NCBI RefSeq assembly: GCF_913060805.1
Contig: NZ_CAJXTC010000039.1
Coordinates: 1 to 45,684 of the forward strand
Reading direction: 5' to 3'
Source of the DNA: an uncultured Draconibacterium sp.
GTDB lineage: Bacteria > Bacteroidota > Bacteroidia > Bacteroidales > Prolixibacteraceae
Length of the DNA: 45,684 nt
How positions within the stretch are numbered: the first letter of the stretch is position 1; each line of letters opens with the position of its first letter. Below the pieces are notes generated by a model that saw only the letters and a program-made list of their open reading frames with translations, ran no database searches and was not told where the DNA came from. Both the position numbers and the translations under genes were made by a program. Of the stretch, positions 10,701 through 22,065 are shown piece by piece.

Positions 10701-11517
10701 GCCTGAACTAAAAGCAACGGCTGCCGGAAACGGAATTACTGTTGATATTCAGCAGGCAAAACAAATTCCAGGAACTGCAGTGGTGAAATTCATCGACAAC
10801 ATCACACTCGAAACCAACACGTACTATTTCAATTTTGATGTGGAAGCGGTTAGCGACGAGTTTAACGGTGCAATTGGTAGTCAGTGGCAGTGGATCAGGG
10901 AAAATGCTGCAACACACAGCTCTTCGGCAAACAATGGCAGCCTGACCATTACCAGCGAAGTTGGCGATGTTTCAGAAGGTACCAACAATGCCAAAAACAT
11001 TCTGTTGCAAAGCGCCAATAACGACTGGACAGTGGAAACAAAACTGACGGCTTCACGAATGCCTTCTCAGCCTGAAAATGCAGGGATTCTGGCCTATCAG
11101 GACGATGATAATTTTGTAAAACTCATGTTCCGTGCAGTAATTAAAACCACACGGCAAAGGGAGCCGCAACCCGGAACCATCGATTTGATGATGGAAGAAA
11201 ACGGCATTGCAAAATCGCTGGGTTCTTTCAATTTGAAAACTGAAATCACCGGCGACCAGGCCTTGGTGCTTAAACTCGATAAAAAAGGAAGTATTTATAC
11301 GGCTTCGTATTCGTTGGATGGCGAGAATTTCGAAATCCTGGGAACTGCAGATCTGGCATTAGAAGACATAAAAACAGGTTTAATGGTAGGCGACGGGATT
11401 ATTACCGGCTATATGAAAAGTACGTTCTGGTTTGATTCCGACACAACAAAACCGGATTCGCCGTTTGACGTGGCTTTCGATTATTTCCGGATTACAAACA
11501 GTGGACTAAAACAGTAA
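7705..11517 (+). CDS. Multidomain GH3 beta-xylosidase with inserted CBM6-like module
   Basis: At 1270 residues this is far longer than a usual GH3 (about 750-870). After an N-terminal signal or anchor come: a GH3 N-domain (about 35-330) with nucleophile D270 in YVTGDCGAIDD; the first half of the GH3 C-domain from about 370; an inserted CBM6-like jelly roll (about 460-595); the rest of the C-domain; and an FnIII-like domain (about 770-860). Unusual extras follow: a BIG2-like Ig domain (about 880-960, with NPAVVSVDENGKITATGVG), a cadherin-like domain (about 970-1050), and a concanavalin-like C-terminal domain (about 1050-1268) like those of GH43 xylosidases. The substrate is most likely beta-1,4-xylo-oligosaccharides by context and architecture; beta-glucosidase or alpha-L-arabinosidase activity cannot be excluded. 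The extra modules may hold the enzyme on polysaccharide. Confidence 0.9.
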   Translation: MNLRRSTSLILILFSLLALAFIPQNQIAKQPIYLNTAYSFKERAIDLVSRMTPEEKQSQLGNTMPPIPRLGVNHYDVWGEALHGIMGRNNNSGMTATSFPNSVAVGSTWDPELIKRETKVISDEARGFNHELIFTLTYWSPVIEPARDPRWGRTAETFGEDPFLVSEIGKGFIQGLMGDDPTYLKTVPCGKHYFANNTEFNRHSGSSDMDDRDMREFYLLPYRTLIRDYNLPSIMTAYGAVNGVPMSASKYLVDTVARKTYGMDGYVTGDCGAIDDIVRGHHFTDSYEEAAALGLKAGVDTDCGGVYQNHALNALEKGMMTQADIDKALINIFTTRMRLGEFDPAEIVPYAGIKPDIVNDPSHNDLAIEIATKTPVLLKNEVTVKPAEKALPLNTKHIKKIAVLGPQADKVELGDYSGPIEPHLSISPLLGIQNYIKEHKLEIEVVSASTGNTDRNTDFLTMNSFSTVRNGEVVAEFDATKYDDSAPGLIVAARFGRTSIRGVKDGDWTAYDNVDITDIDSIRFNVAASGNGGLLEVRVSSATGNILATQKIEAVQQSGGFRGFSRPQNVAVKINTLGISGPQTLVLVYREAESPATDQETLEMAATADVVLVFVGTDQTTGREESDRFAITLPGNQNKLIEAVAAENPNTIVVMQTMGMVEVEQFKNNPNIPAIVWTGYNGQAQGTAMARILFGDVNPGGKLNVTWHKSLNDLPGFNDYTLRGDGSNGRTYWYFDKPVSYEFGYGLSYTTFEYNRFSISKTRLTPHDKVTVSVDVKNTGAVDGDEVVQVYVKTPDSPAELERPIKRLKGFKRATIPAGQTKRVSIDIDCDDLWFWDAEAGKITFDQGRYIFEIGASSKDIKAELETIMSGEYKPVLTTVVAESDKVILRPGNTAQTSVTAAMSDDSFYDISKAEIEYKSNNPAVVSVDENGKITATGVGVASVFAYVTVDGVTESSSFPVKVMPDLNPKSILVNGKPIESFDKEVKAYSYLLKDKTKVPELKATAAGNGITVDIQQAKQIPGTAVVKFIDNITLETNTYYFNFDVEAVSDEFNGAIGSQWQWIRENAATHSSSANNGSLTITSEVGDVSEGTNNAKNILLQSANNDWTVETKLTASRMPSQPENAGILAYQDDDNFVKLMFRAVIKTTRQREPQPGTIDLMMEENGIAKSLGSFNLKTEITGDQALVLKLDKKGSIYTASYSLDGENFEILGTADLALEDIKTGLMVGDGIITGYMKSTFWFDSDTTKPDSPFDVAFDYFRITNSGLKQ

Positions 11518-11542
11518 AACATAAACTTTCAACAAACAAATC

Positions 11543-13108
11543 ATGAAGTATCAAATTCTACCCATTTTAATGGCAATTTTATTGACAGCCGGATTTTGTT
11601 TTACGGCTTGTACGCCTAAAACTAACAACAATCAGGAATTGCAGGTTAAAACCACACATGGTGATATATCTGGGAGTATTAACAACAGTGTTTATGCTTT
11701 TAAAGGCATACCCTACGCCAAGGCTGAAAGATTTATGCCTCCGCAGAATCCGGATGCCTGGGACGGAATTCGTGAATGTACAAACTTTGGGCCTGTTGCC
11801 AGACAAGTAGCACCATGGTATCCTGATTCCGTTCAAAACGAACAGGAACTGTTTAGTGTGAATGTTTGGACAAAGGGCCTTAATGATGGTAAAAAGCGCC
11901 CGGTAATGCTCTGGTTACATGGTGGCGGATTTCACATTGGCGCCAGCAACGATCCTATGACCTATGGTGAAGCCTTGGCAAAAAAAGGGGATATCGTTTT
12001 TGTTTCGGTAAATCATCGGTTAAATATCCTTGGATTTCTTGATTTATCTGCATGTGGCGAAAAGTATGCAAAATCAGCAAATGTTGGTATGCTCGACATT
12101 GTGAAAGCGCTCGAGTGGATTCAGAATAACATTGAGAATTTTGGGGGAAACCCATTTGATGTAACCATTGTGGGCGAATCTGGTGGCGGCGGAAAAGTAG
12201 GAACGCTTATGTGTATGCCGGCCGCCAAAGGATTGTTTCAGAAAGCAATTATTCAGAGTGGAACGCTGATTAATACCATGACCAAAAAGAAATCGCAAAC
12301 ACTGGGTTTGGCCGTTCTTGAAAAATTGGGACTTACTCCAAACGATGTTGAAAAACTGGAAACGTTTTCGTACGCTGAACTTGTAAAAGCCGGAAATGAA
12401 GCGATAGCTGAGATCTCTGGTCCGAGAAAGCCCGGTTCACCAACCATGTTTGGCTTTGCACCTTCGGCTGATGGTGATGTACTGCTGCAACAACCGTTCA
12501 GCCCGGGTTTTGCCGATATTTCAAAAGACATTCCACTTATGATGGGTTCCACTTTGAATGAGTTGATGCCCGTTGCATATGGCGAAAAAGACCTGACCCT
12601 GGAACAGGCACAAGAACGCCTGGCAAAACAATACGGTGATAAAACCGGGCAATTCGTAGAGTTGTTTGCAAAGGCATATCCTGATTATACACCGCAGGAC
12701 CTACTTTCTGTTGATAAGACTTTCAGACCTTATACTATACGAACTGCTGATGCAAGGGCAGTAGAGTCTGGCGCCCCATTGTATGTTTATTTTTTGGCAT
12801 GGAAAAGTGCTGTTGATAATGCCTCAAAAGGTTCTTTCCATGGTTTGGACATTCCTTTAGCTTTCAATACTGTTGATCTTAGGGCAGACTGGACCGGTAA
12901 TACCGAAGAAGCCTGGGAATTAGCTGATAAAATGAGCTCTGCTTGGATAAACTTTGTAAAAGCTGGTAATCCCAATGTTGAAGGAATGTTGCCAACGTGG
13001 GAGGAATACACTGCGGAAAACGGTGCCACCATGTATTTTGATAAGGAATGTAGAATTGTATATAACCACGACAGAGAATTGATGAATTTCATTAAACCTC
13101 TTAATTAG
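11543..13108 (+). CDS. Type-B carboxylesterase, lipoprotein (first copy)
   Basis: This 521-residue alpha/beta hydrolase is of the carboxylesterase type-B family. The N-terminus ends in a likely lipobox (FTAC, lipidated C23), so the protein should be membrane anchored. Visible family motifs are FKGIPYAKAERF, MLWLHGGGFHIG (oxyanion hole) and VGESGGGGKVG with nucleophile S213. E340 in TLNELM is the probable acid, and the catalytic His is H433 in SFHGLDIPLAF. The family cleaves carboxylic esters of very varied substrates. Placed at the head of an esterase island in a xylan-type locus, it may remove acyl or phenolic groups from sugars. It lies 26 bases after the GH3 gene. The substrate is unknown. 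Confidence 0.88.
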   Translation: MKYQILPILMAILLTAGFCFTACTPKTNNNQELQVKTTHGDISGSINNSVYAFKGIPYAKAERFMPPQNPDAWDGIRECTNFGPVARQVAPWYPDSVQNEQELFSVNVWTKGLNDGKKRPVMLWLHGGGFHIGASNDPMTYGEALAKKGDIVFVSVNHRLNILGFLDLSACGEKYAKSANVGMLDIVKALEWIQNNIENFGGNPFDVTIVGESGGGGKVGTLMCMPAAKGLFQKAIIQSGTLINTMTKKKSQTLGLAVLEKLGLTPNDVEKLETFSYAELVKAGNEAIAEISGPRKPGSPTMFGFAPSADGDVLLQQPFSPGFADISKDIPLMMGSTLNELMPVAYGEKDLTLEQAQERLAKQYGDKTGQFVELFAKAYPDYTPQDLLSVDKTFRPYTIRTADARAVESGAPLYVYFLAWKSAVDNASKGSFHGLDIPLAFNTVDLRADWTGNTEEAWELADKMSSAWINFVKAGNPNVEGMLPTWEEYTAENGATMYFDKECRIVYNHDRELMNFIKPLN

Positions 13109-13137
13109 TCGAATAAGGTCATTCGTGAATTATGTAA

Positions 13138-14328
<1,191 letters not shown>

Positions 14329-14371
14329 AAAAATGCTGGTAGGATTAGTAAAGAAAAGCTAAAAACCAGAC

Positions 14372-14414
14372 TTCGACTTCGCTCAGCCTGACTGTCACAG
14401 TGAGCGAAGTCGAA
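14372..14414. repeat. REP-like palindrome with nested stems, copy 1
   Basis: The outer arms, 14372-14385 and 14401-14414, are a perfect 14-base inverted repeat starting TTCGACTTCGCTCA. Between them an inner stem TGAC-T-GTCA (14389-14397) is nested. The element lies in the 163-base gap between CE1 paralogues 1 and 2. Its core matches the reverse complement of the copy at 19175 at 37 of 43 bases by my count, so the two copies are in opposite orientation. This looks like the REP/RAYT-type palindromes known in bacteria. There is no T-tract, so it is not a standard terminator. Confidence 0.8.
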
Positions 14415-14473
14415 CTGTGAACCAATGGCTTGTGAATTAATTCTGCCAATCAATAGTAAACTATCAACTGTAA

Positions 14474-16762
<2,289 letters not shown>

Positions 16763-16769
16763 AAACTGA

Positions 16770-17945
<1,176 letters not shown>

Positions 17946-17963
17946 AAAACTAAAATCTAAATT

Positions 17964-19154
17964 ATGAAACGAATAAAGAATCTACTACTAATTTTTGTTG
18001 CTGCACTGTTTGTGTGCCCGTTAGTTTCACAAGCACAGCAGGCCAATGTTAATCTTGATTATAATCCGCAGAAAGATACCGAAGGACTGATTCCTTTTAG
18101 TGCGCCTTTAAATTCACCTGAAGTGCACGACGACCACACGGTAACTTTTCGCTTAAAAGCACCCGAAGCCAAGGTGGTTACAATTACCGATGGAACGATT
18201 CTTACTGCTCTTGGCAGAGGTCGTGAGCCTCTTCCGCTTGTAAAAGGAGAAGATGGAATTTGGTCGGTAACCGTGGGGCCGTTTAAACCCGATATGTATG
18301 CTTATCATTTTAATGTTGACGGCATGCAAATTTGCGATCCGAGCAATACAATGGCTGCTTTTACAGCCATGCCGCCTTACAGTCAGTTGATTGTTCATGG
18401 CGATGGTCCGGCGTATTACGATGCCATAAACGTACCTCACGGAAACGTTACGCGCCACATTTATCATTCGGATGTTACCAAAGGCGAGCGCGAAATGTAT
18501 GTGTATACACCTCCGGGTTATGATGCTTCTAAAAAATATCCGGTGCTTTATCTTGTGGGTGGTAGCGGCGAATTGCCATCAAACTGGATTTACGATGGTC
18601 GCGCCAATCTGATTCTTGACAATCTGCTGGCCGAAGGGAAAGCGGAACCGATGATCATTGCCATTCCAAACAACCAGGTAATTCACCGGAATCATCCGCA
18701 GCATACCGAACTCACTTTCGATATTTTTGAAAAAGAACTGCGTAACCATGTAATCCCACTGGTTGATGCAAGTTACAGCACCATTCAAAGTCCAAAGGGA
18801 CGCGCCATTTCAGGTTTATCGATGGGTGGACGCCACAGTATGTTTATCGGCTTCCGTTCGCTCGATTTGTTTGCAAACTTTGGAATTCTCAGCGCTGGTG
18901 ACGCAACTGCCGAAACTACGCTCGAACATTTTCTGACCGATCCAAAGGTGAACGACAAAGTTGATTATCTTTTTATCGGACAGGGAACGGAAGAAGCCAA
19001 AGGATTTTTTAGCCGGCGAGTTGATGGATTGTGTAAGGCACTTGACAATCATAAGATTGAATATGAATATTATGTGGGCGGCAGTGGTGGCCACGATTGG
19101 TCAACCTGGCGTCACTTACTGTATTACAGGTTTCTGCCAAATCTCTGGAAATAG
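17964..19154 (+). CDS. CE1-type esterase with N-terminal CBM48-like domain, paralogue 5
   Basis: This 396-residue exported protein has a signal peptide ending VSQAQ. It is the most diverged paralogue: the N-terminal domain begins IPFSAPLNSPEVHDDHTVTFRL and the oxyanion region reads YLVGGSGELPSNW, against the QHGxxEDETGW pattern of the other four. The nucleophile is S286 in SGLSMGGRHS and the His is H377 in GGHDWSTW. E344 in QGTEE occupies the acid position. The changed oxyanion-loop sequence implies a different acyl or sugar preference from its neighbours. It follows paralogue 4 by 18 bases, and the second palindromic repeat lies just downstream. Confidence 0.87.
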   Translation: MKRIKNLLLIFVAALFVCPLVSQAQQANVNLDYNPQKDTEGLIPFSAPLNSPEVHDDHTVTFRLKAPEAKVVTITDGTILTALGRGREPLPLVKGEDGIWSVTVGPFKPDMYAYHFNVDGMQICDPSNTMAAFTAMPPYSQLIVHGDGPAYYDAINVPHGNVTRHIYHSDVTKGEREMYVYTPPGYDASKKYPVLYLVGGSGELPSNWIYDGRANLILDNLLAEGKAEPMIIAIPNNQVIHRNHPQHTELTFDIFEKELRNHVIPLVDASYSTIQSPKGRAISGLSMGGRHSMFIGFRSLDLFANFGILSAGDATAETTLEHFLTDPKVNDKVDYLFIGQGTEEAKGFFSRRVDGLCKALDNHKIEYEYYVGGSGGHDWSTWRHLLYYRFLPNLWK

Positions 19155-19174
19155 CAAACAAAATAATAATTACC

Positions 19175-19219
19175 CTTCGACTACGCTCAGGGTGACCGTC
19201 AGACTGAGCGTAGTCGAAG
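19175..19219. repeat. REP-like palindrome with nested stems, copy 2
   Basis: The outer arms, 19175-19190 and 19204-19219, are a perfect 16-base inverted repeat starting CTTCGACTACGCTCAG. An inner stem TGAC-C-GTCA lies at 19193-19201. Compared with copy 1, one outer base pair changes on both strands together (T:A to A:T), which keeps the stem. The copy is inverted relative to copy 1 and lies in the 110-base gap between CE1 paralogue 5 and the second carboxylesterase. Confidence 0.82.
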
Positions 19220-19264
19220 TCTGATAATACAAACTAAAAGACTGAAATTTAATAGCTATCAATA

Positions 19265-20830
19265 ATGAAAAAAACATTCTATTTAATTGCAATTGCAATT
19301 ATTGTTTTAATGAATGCTTGTTCTCAGCTTCCGCCAGAGCAGGTAAAAGTTGAACAGGGAATTGTAGAAGGAACCATCGAGGACGGGCTTCGGATTTTTA
19401 AAGGCGTGCCGTTTGCAGCGCCTCCGGTAGGTGATTTGCGCTGGAAAGCACCACAACCTGCCGAAAAGTGGGAGGGAGTCAAAGAAACCAAAGAATTTGG
19501 GCCATCTCCAATGCAGGGCGGTAATCCTCCGGCTGGAAAAAGCGAAGACTGTTTGTACCTGAACATTTGGACTCCGGCTATGACGGCCGAAGAAAAACTG
19601 CCCGTGTTGGTTTGGATTTATGGCGGAGGTTTTAGTGGCGGAGCAACTTCGTATTACGATGGAACGATACTGGCAAAAGAAGGTGTTGTTTTGGTAAGTG
19701 TTGCTTACCGCGTAAATCAGTTTGGCTTTTTGGCGCATCCTGAATTGAGTGTCGAAAGCCCGAATCATGTTTCTGGAAACTACGGAATTCTCGACCAGAT
19801 TGCCGGTTTACAATGGATACAGGATAACATTGCCGCTTTTGGTGGCGATCCTTCGAAAGTTACCATCTTTGGCGAATCAGCCGGAGGTATTTCTGTAAGC
19901 ATGTTGTGTGCCTCGCCTTTGGCAAAAGGACTTTTTAGCGGTGCCATTTCGCAAAGTGGAGGTTCGTTTGGACCAACCCGTCCAAGAACTTTCCCGGGCG
20001 AAAACATGAAAACACTGGAAAAGGCAGAAGCCGATGGCGTGGAGTACATGCAAAAAGCAGGCGTTTCCAGTTTGGCCGAACTTCGTGCTTTGGATGCCGA
20101 CGAAGTGCCAAGTGGTTTTGGTATGGCCGGCGGATGGCCAATTGTTGATGGTTATGTAATCCCCGACGATCAGTATAAACTTTACAAAGAAGGAAAATAC
20201 AACGATGTGCCTGTGCTTATCGGATACAATTCGGATGAGGGAGCAAGTTTCTCGCGCGAAAGAGAACCCGAACAATATTATGACGGGGTAAGAGCGCGGT
20301 ACGGAAAATTTGCCGACAAGCTGATTGAAGCTTATCCGGCAAGTGAAAACACGGTTCCTAAAACCGCACGCGACCTGTCGCGCGATGCTGCTTTTGGCTG
20401 GCATACCTGGAGTTGGGCAAGATTGCAATCGGAAACCGGAGAATCGGATGTGTATTTGTATTATTTCGATCAGCACCCCGATTATCCTGAAGATTCGCCT
20501 CGTTACGGATATGGTTCGCCACATGGGCAGGATGTTGCCTTTGTGTTTGGATTGAAGCCCGAAGATAAACATGAAAATGAGTCAGACCTTGCACTTTCGG
20601 AAGTAATGGTTGATTACTGGACCAACTTTGCAAAGTATGGTAACCCGAATGGCGAAGGAGTTCCTGAATGGCCGGCTTTCAGCAACGAAAATCCGGATGT
20701 AATGTACTTAAAAGGGGCAACACCTTTTGTGGGAGAGGTGCCAAGTGCAGCGTCGTTAGAGGTGCTCAACGAGTACTTTGAGTGGCGACGTTCACCCGAA
20801 GGCAAAGAATGGGTAAATAGCCTGGAATAA
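19265..20830 (+). CDS. Type-B carboxylesterase, lipoprotein (second copy)
   Basis: This 521-residue carboxylesterase type-B protein has a lipobox-like N-terminus (MNAC, lipidated C19). The family motifs are more canonical than in the 11543 copy: FKGVPFAAPPVGDLRW, EDCLYLNIWTP, VWIYGGGFSGG (oxyanion hole), FGESAGGISV with nucleophile S205, NSDEGASF with E325, and SPHGQDVAFVFG with H420. It keeps the EDCLYLN motif, which the first copy lacks. It should be an active membrane-anchored esterase; the acyl group is unknown. It follows the second palindrome and precedes the compact hydrolase by 33 bases. Confidence 0.9.
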   Translation: MKKTFYLIAIAIIVLMNACSQLPPEQVKVEQGIVEGTIEDGLRIFKGVPFAAPPVGDLRWKAPQPAEKWEGVKETKEFGPSPMQGGNPPAGKSEDCLYLNIWTPAMTAEEKLPVLVWIYGGGFSGGATSYYDGTILAKEGVVLVSVAYRVNQFGFLAHPELSVESPNHVSGNYGILDQIAGLQWIQDNIAAFGGDPSKVTIFGESAGGISVSMLCASPLAKGLFSGAISQSGGSFGPTRPRTFPGENMKTLEKAEADGVEYMQKAGVSSLAELRALDADEVPSGFGMAGGWPIVDGYVIPDDQYKLYKEGKYNDVPVLIGYNSDEGASFSREREPEQYYDGVRARYGKFADKLIEAYPASENTVPKTARDLSRDAAFGWHTWSWARLQSETGESDVYLYYFDQHPDYPEDSPRYGYGSPHGQDVAFVFGLKPEDKHENESDLALSEVMVDYWTNFAKYGNPNGEGVPEWPAFSNENPDVMYLKGATPFVGEVPSAASLEVLNEYFEWRRSPEGKEWVNSLE

Positions 20831-20863
20831 TTATAGAAGTATAAATCATAAATCAGAATTAAA

Positions 20864-21754
20864 ATGAAGAAAATTCAAAGAACAGTATTGTTATTCGTTG
20901 CCATAGTAGCAATATCGATTAATAACATTACAGCACAGGAAAGTGCTTCACGAGTGGTTGAAGACGGCGGAACCGGCGAATACAAAGCCATTATGATTTC
21001 TGAGCCATCGTTGGCAACACACACCGTTTTCCGGCCACAGGATTTAAGCGTTTTTGGCAAGAAAAGCAAATTGCCAGTTATTGCCTGGGGAAACGGAGCT
21101 TGTGCCAACTCGCCATGGGAGCACATTAACTTTCTGAACGAAGTGGCGTCGCACGGATTTTTAGTGATTGCCATTGGCCCGATGCCGGCAGAAGGCGAAC
21201 GTGGCGGTGGCCGTTCACAATCGTCGCAGTTAACCGATGCCATTGACTGGGCTATCGCGCAAAACAGCGACAAAAACAGTCCGTATTACAAAAAAGTAGA
21301 TGTGGAAAATATTGCCGTAAGCGGAATGTCGTGCGGAGGGCTGCAAACCCTTGAAATGGCACCCGACCCACGTGTAACAACAGTGGTGGTGTGCAATAGC
21401 GGTGTTTTACCAACTCCGGGCGGAGGTATGCCGGGAATGCCGGCTTTGGTAAAAGACGACCTGAAAAAGTTACATACACCTACGCTCTACCTTTTGGGAG
21501 GCGAAACGGATATTGCCTACAATAACGGAATGGACGACTACAAACGTATAAACCATGTGCCGGTATATGTGGCAAATTTGGATGTAGGCCATGGCGGAAC
21601 GTATCGTGAGCCACACGGAGGCGAATTTGCAAGAGTGGCTACAGCCTGGTATCAGTGGCAAATGAAAGGCGACAAAGAAGCATCAAAAATGTTTGTTGGC
21701 GACGACTGCGGTTTGTGTAACGATGATGAATGGAAATTTGAATCGAAAAATTAG
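20864..21754 (+). CDS. Secreted compact alpha/beta hydrolase, probable esterase
   Basis: This 296-residue protein has a signal peptide ending NITAQ. The alpha/beta-hydrolase core has a likely triad S156 (SGMSCGG), D216 (GGETDIAY) and H243 (DVGHGGTY). The size and order of elements resemble dienelactone-hydrolase or cutinase-like enzymes. Cysteines are frequent: one in GNGACANSP, one next to the nucleophile Ser, one in VVVCNSG, and two in the C-terminal tail DDCGLCNDDEW. The tail seems to be a conserved feature of a subgroup but I cannot name the family. It closes the esterase island and is followed by a hairpin and a 311-base gap. An acyl- or phenolic-ester substrate from plant cell wall is an inference. 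Confidence 0.75.
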   Translation: MKKIQRTVLLFVAIVAISINNITAQESASRVVEDGGTGEYKAIMISEPSLATHTVFRPQDLSVFGKKSKLPVIAWGNGACANSPWEHINFLNEVASHGFLVIAIGPMPAEGERGGGRSQSSQLTDAIDWAIAQNSDKNSPYYKKVDVENIAVSGMSCGGLQTLEMAPDPRVTTVVVCNSGVLPTPGGGMPGMPALVKDDLKKLHTPTLYLLGGETDIAYNNGMDDYKRINHVPVYVANLDVGHGGTYREPHGGEFARVATAWYQWQMKGDKEASKMFVGDDCGLCNDDEWKFESKN

Positions 21755-21772
21755 AACTTAAACGGAGGCCAG

Positions 21773-21819
21773 AATGTAATATGCAACACACTTGAAAACG
21801 GTTTGTCGTGCATTACATT
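21773..21819 (+). terminator. Possible terminator hairpin after esterase island
   Basis: AATGTAAT (21773-21780) pairs exactly with ATTACATT (21812-21819). The stem continues imperfectly inward through GCA/TGC after a two-base bulge. It lies 18 bases after the hydrolase stop. Only a short T run follows, so it may act as a weak terminator or an mRNA 3' stabiliser. Confidence 0.4.
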
Positions 21820-21956
21820 TTGAGTCATTTCATTTCATTCATATGGTGAGAAAGTTGTTGAGTCTGGCTGAATCTGGCGGATTTTTTGAATATTATCTAA
21901 AAACGGAATAAGATTATCTTAAAACTGAAACGCAATAATTGGTGTTGATCTAATTT

Positions 21957-21964
21957 TATTTTTG
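21957..21964 (+). promoter_or_regulatory. Candidate Bacteroidota -7 promoter box upstream of GH97
   Basis: TATTTTTG matches TAnnTTTG and lies about 100 bases upstream of the GH97 start. A TTGG at 21939-21942 is the nearest -33-like element but its spacing is shorter than usual. With the hairpin upstream, this suggests a separate transcript for the GH97-to-GH51 block. Confidence 0.35.
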
Positions 21965-22065
21965 AAAACATCTTGTGCTATTTGAAGTGTTTTTAAAAGA
22001 ACAAAATAGTGGTTTTGGCAGAGATGTTTATAGTACCTAAATCAATTATTACTAAACAAACTAGA

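Larger units (their letters stand above)
21755..22065. other. Intergenic region between esterase island and GH97 gene
   Basis: This 311-base AT-rich gap is the longest break among the enzyme genes. It holds the imperfect hairpin at 21773-21819 and a TAnnTTTG-type box at 21957-21964. No convincing coding sequence is seen; a GTG-initiated extension of the GH97 frame reaches back to 22009 but lacks signal-peptide character. Confidence 0.6.

Noticed and set aside
14372-14414. Palindrome copy 1 as a rho-independent terminator
   Set aside because: There is no T-tract on either side and a second copy with the same nested stems exists at 19175, which fits a REP-like repeat better.
19877-20572. 231-codon open frame on the minus strand
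   Set aside because: It lies wholly antisense to the second carboxylesterase, shows no domain or signal features, and arises from the codon bias of the + strand gene.
22009-22065. GTG start for the GH97 gene
   Set aside because: It would place 19 mixed polar residues before a complete signal peptide that begins at ATG 22066.
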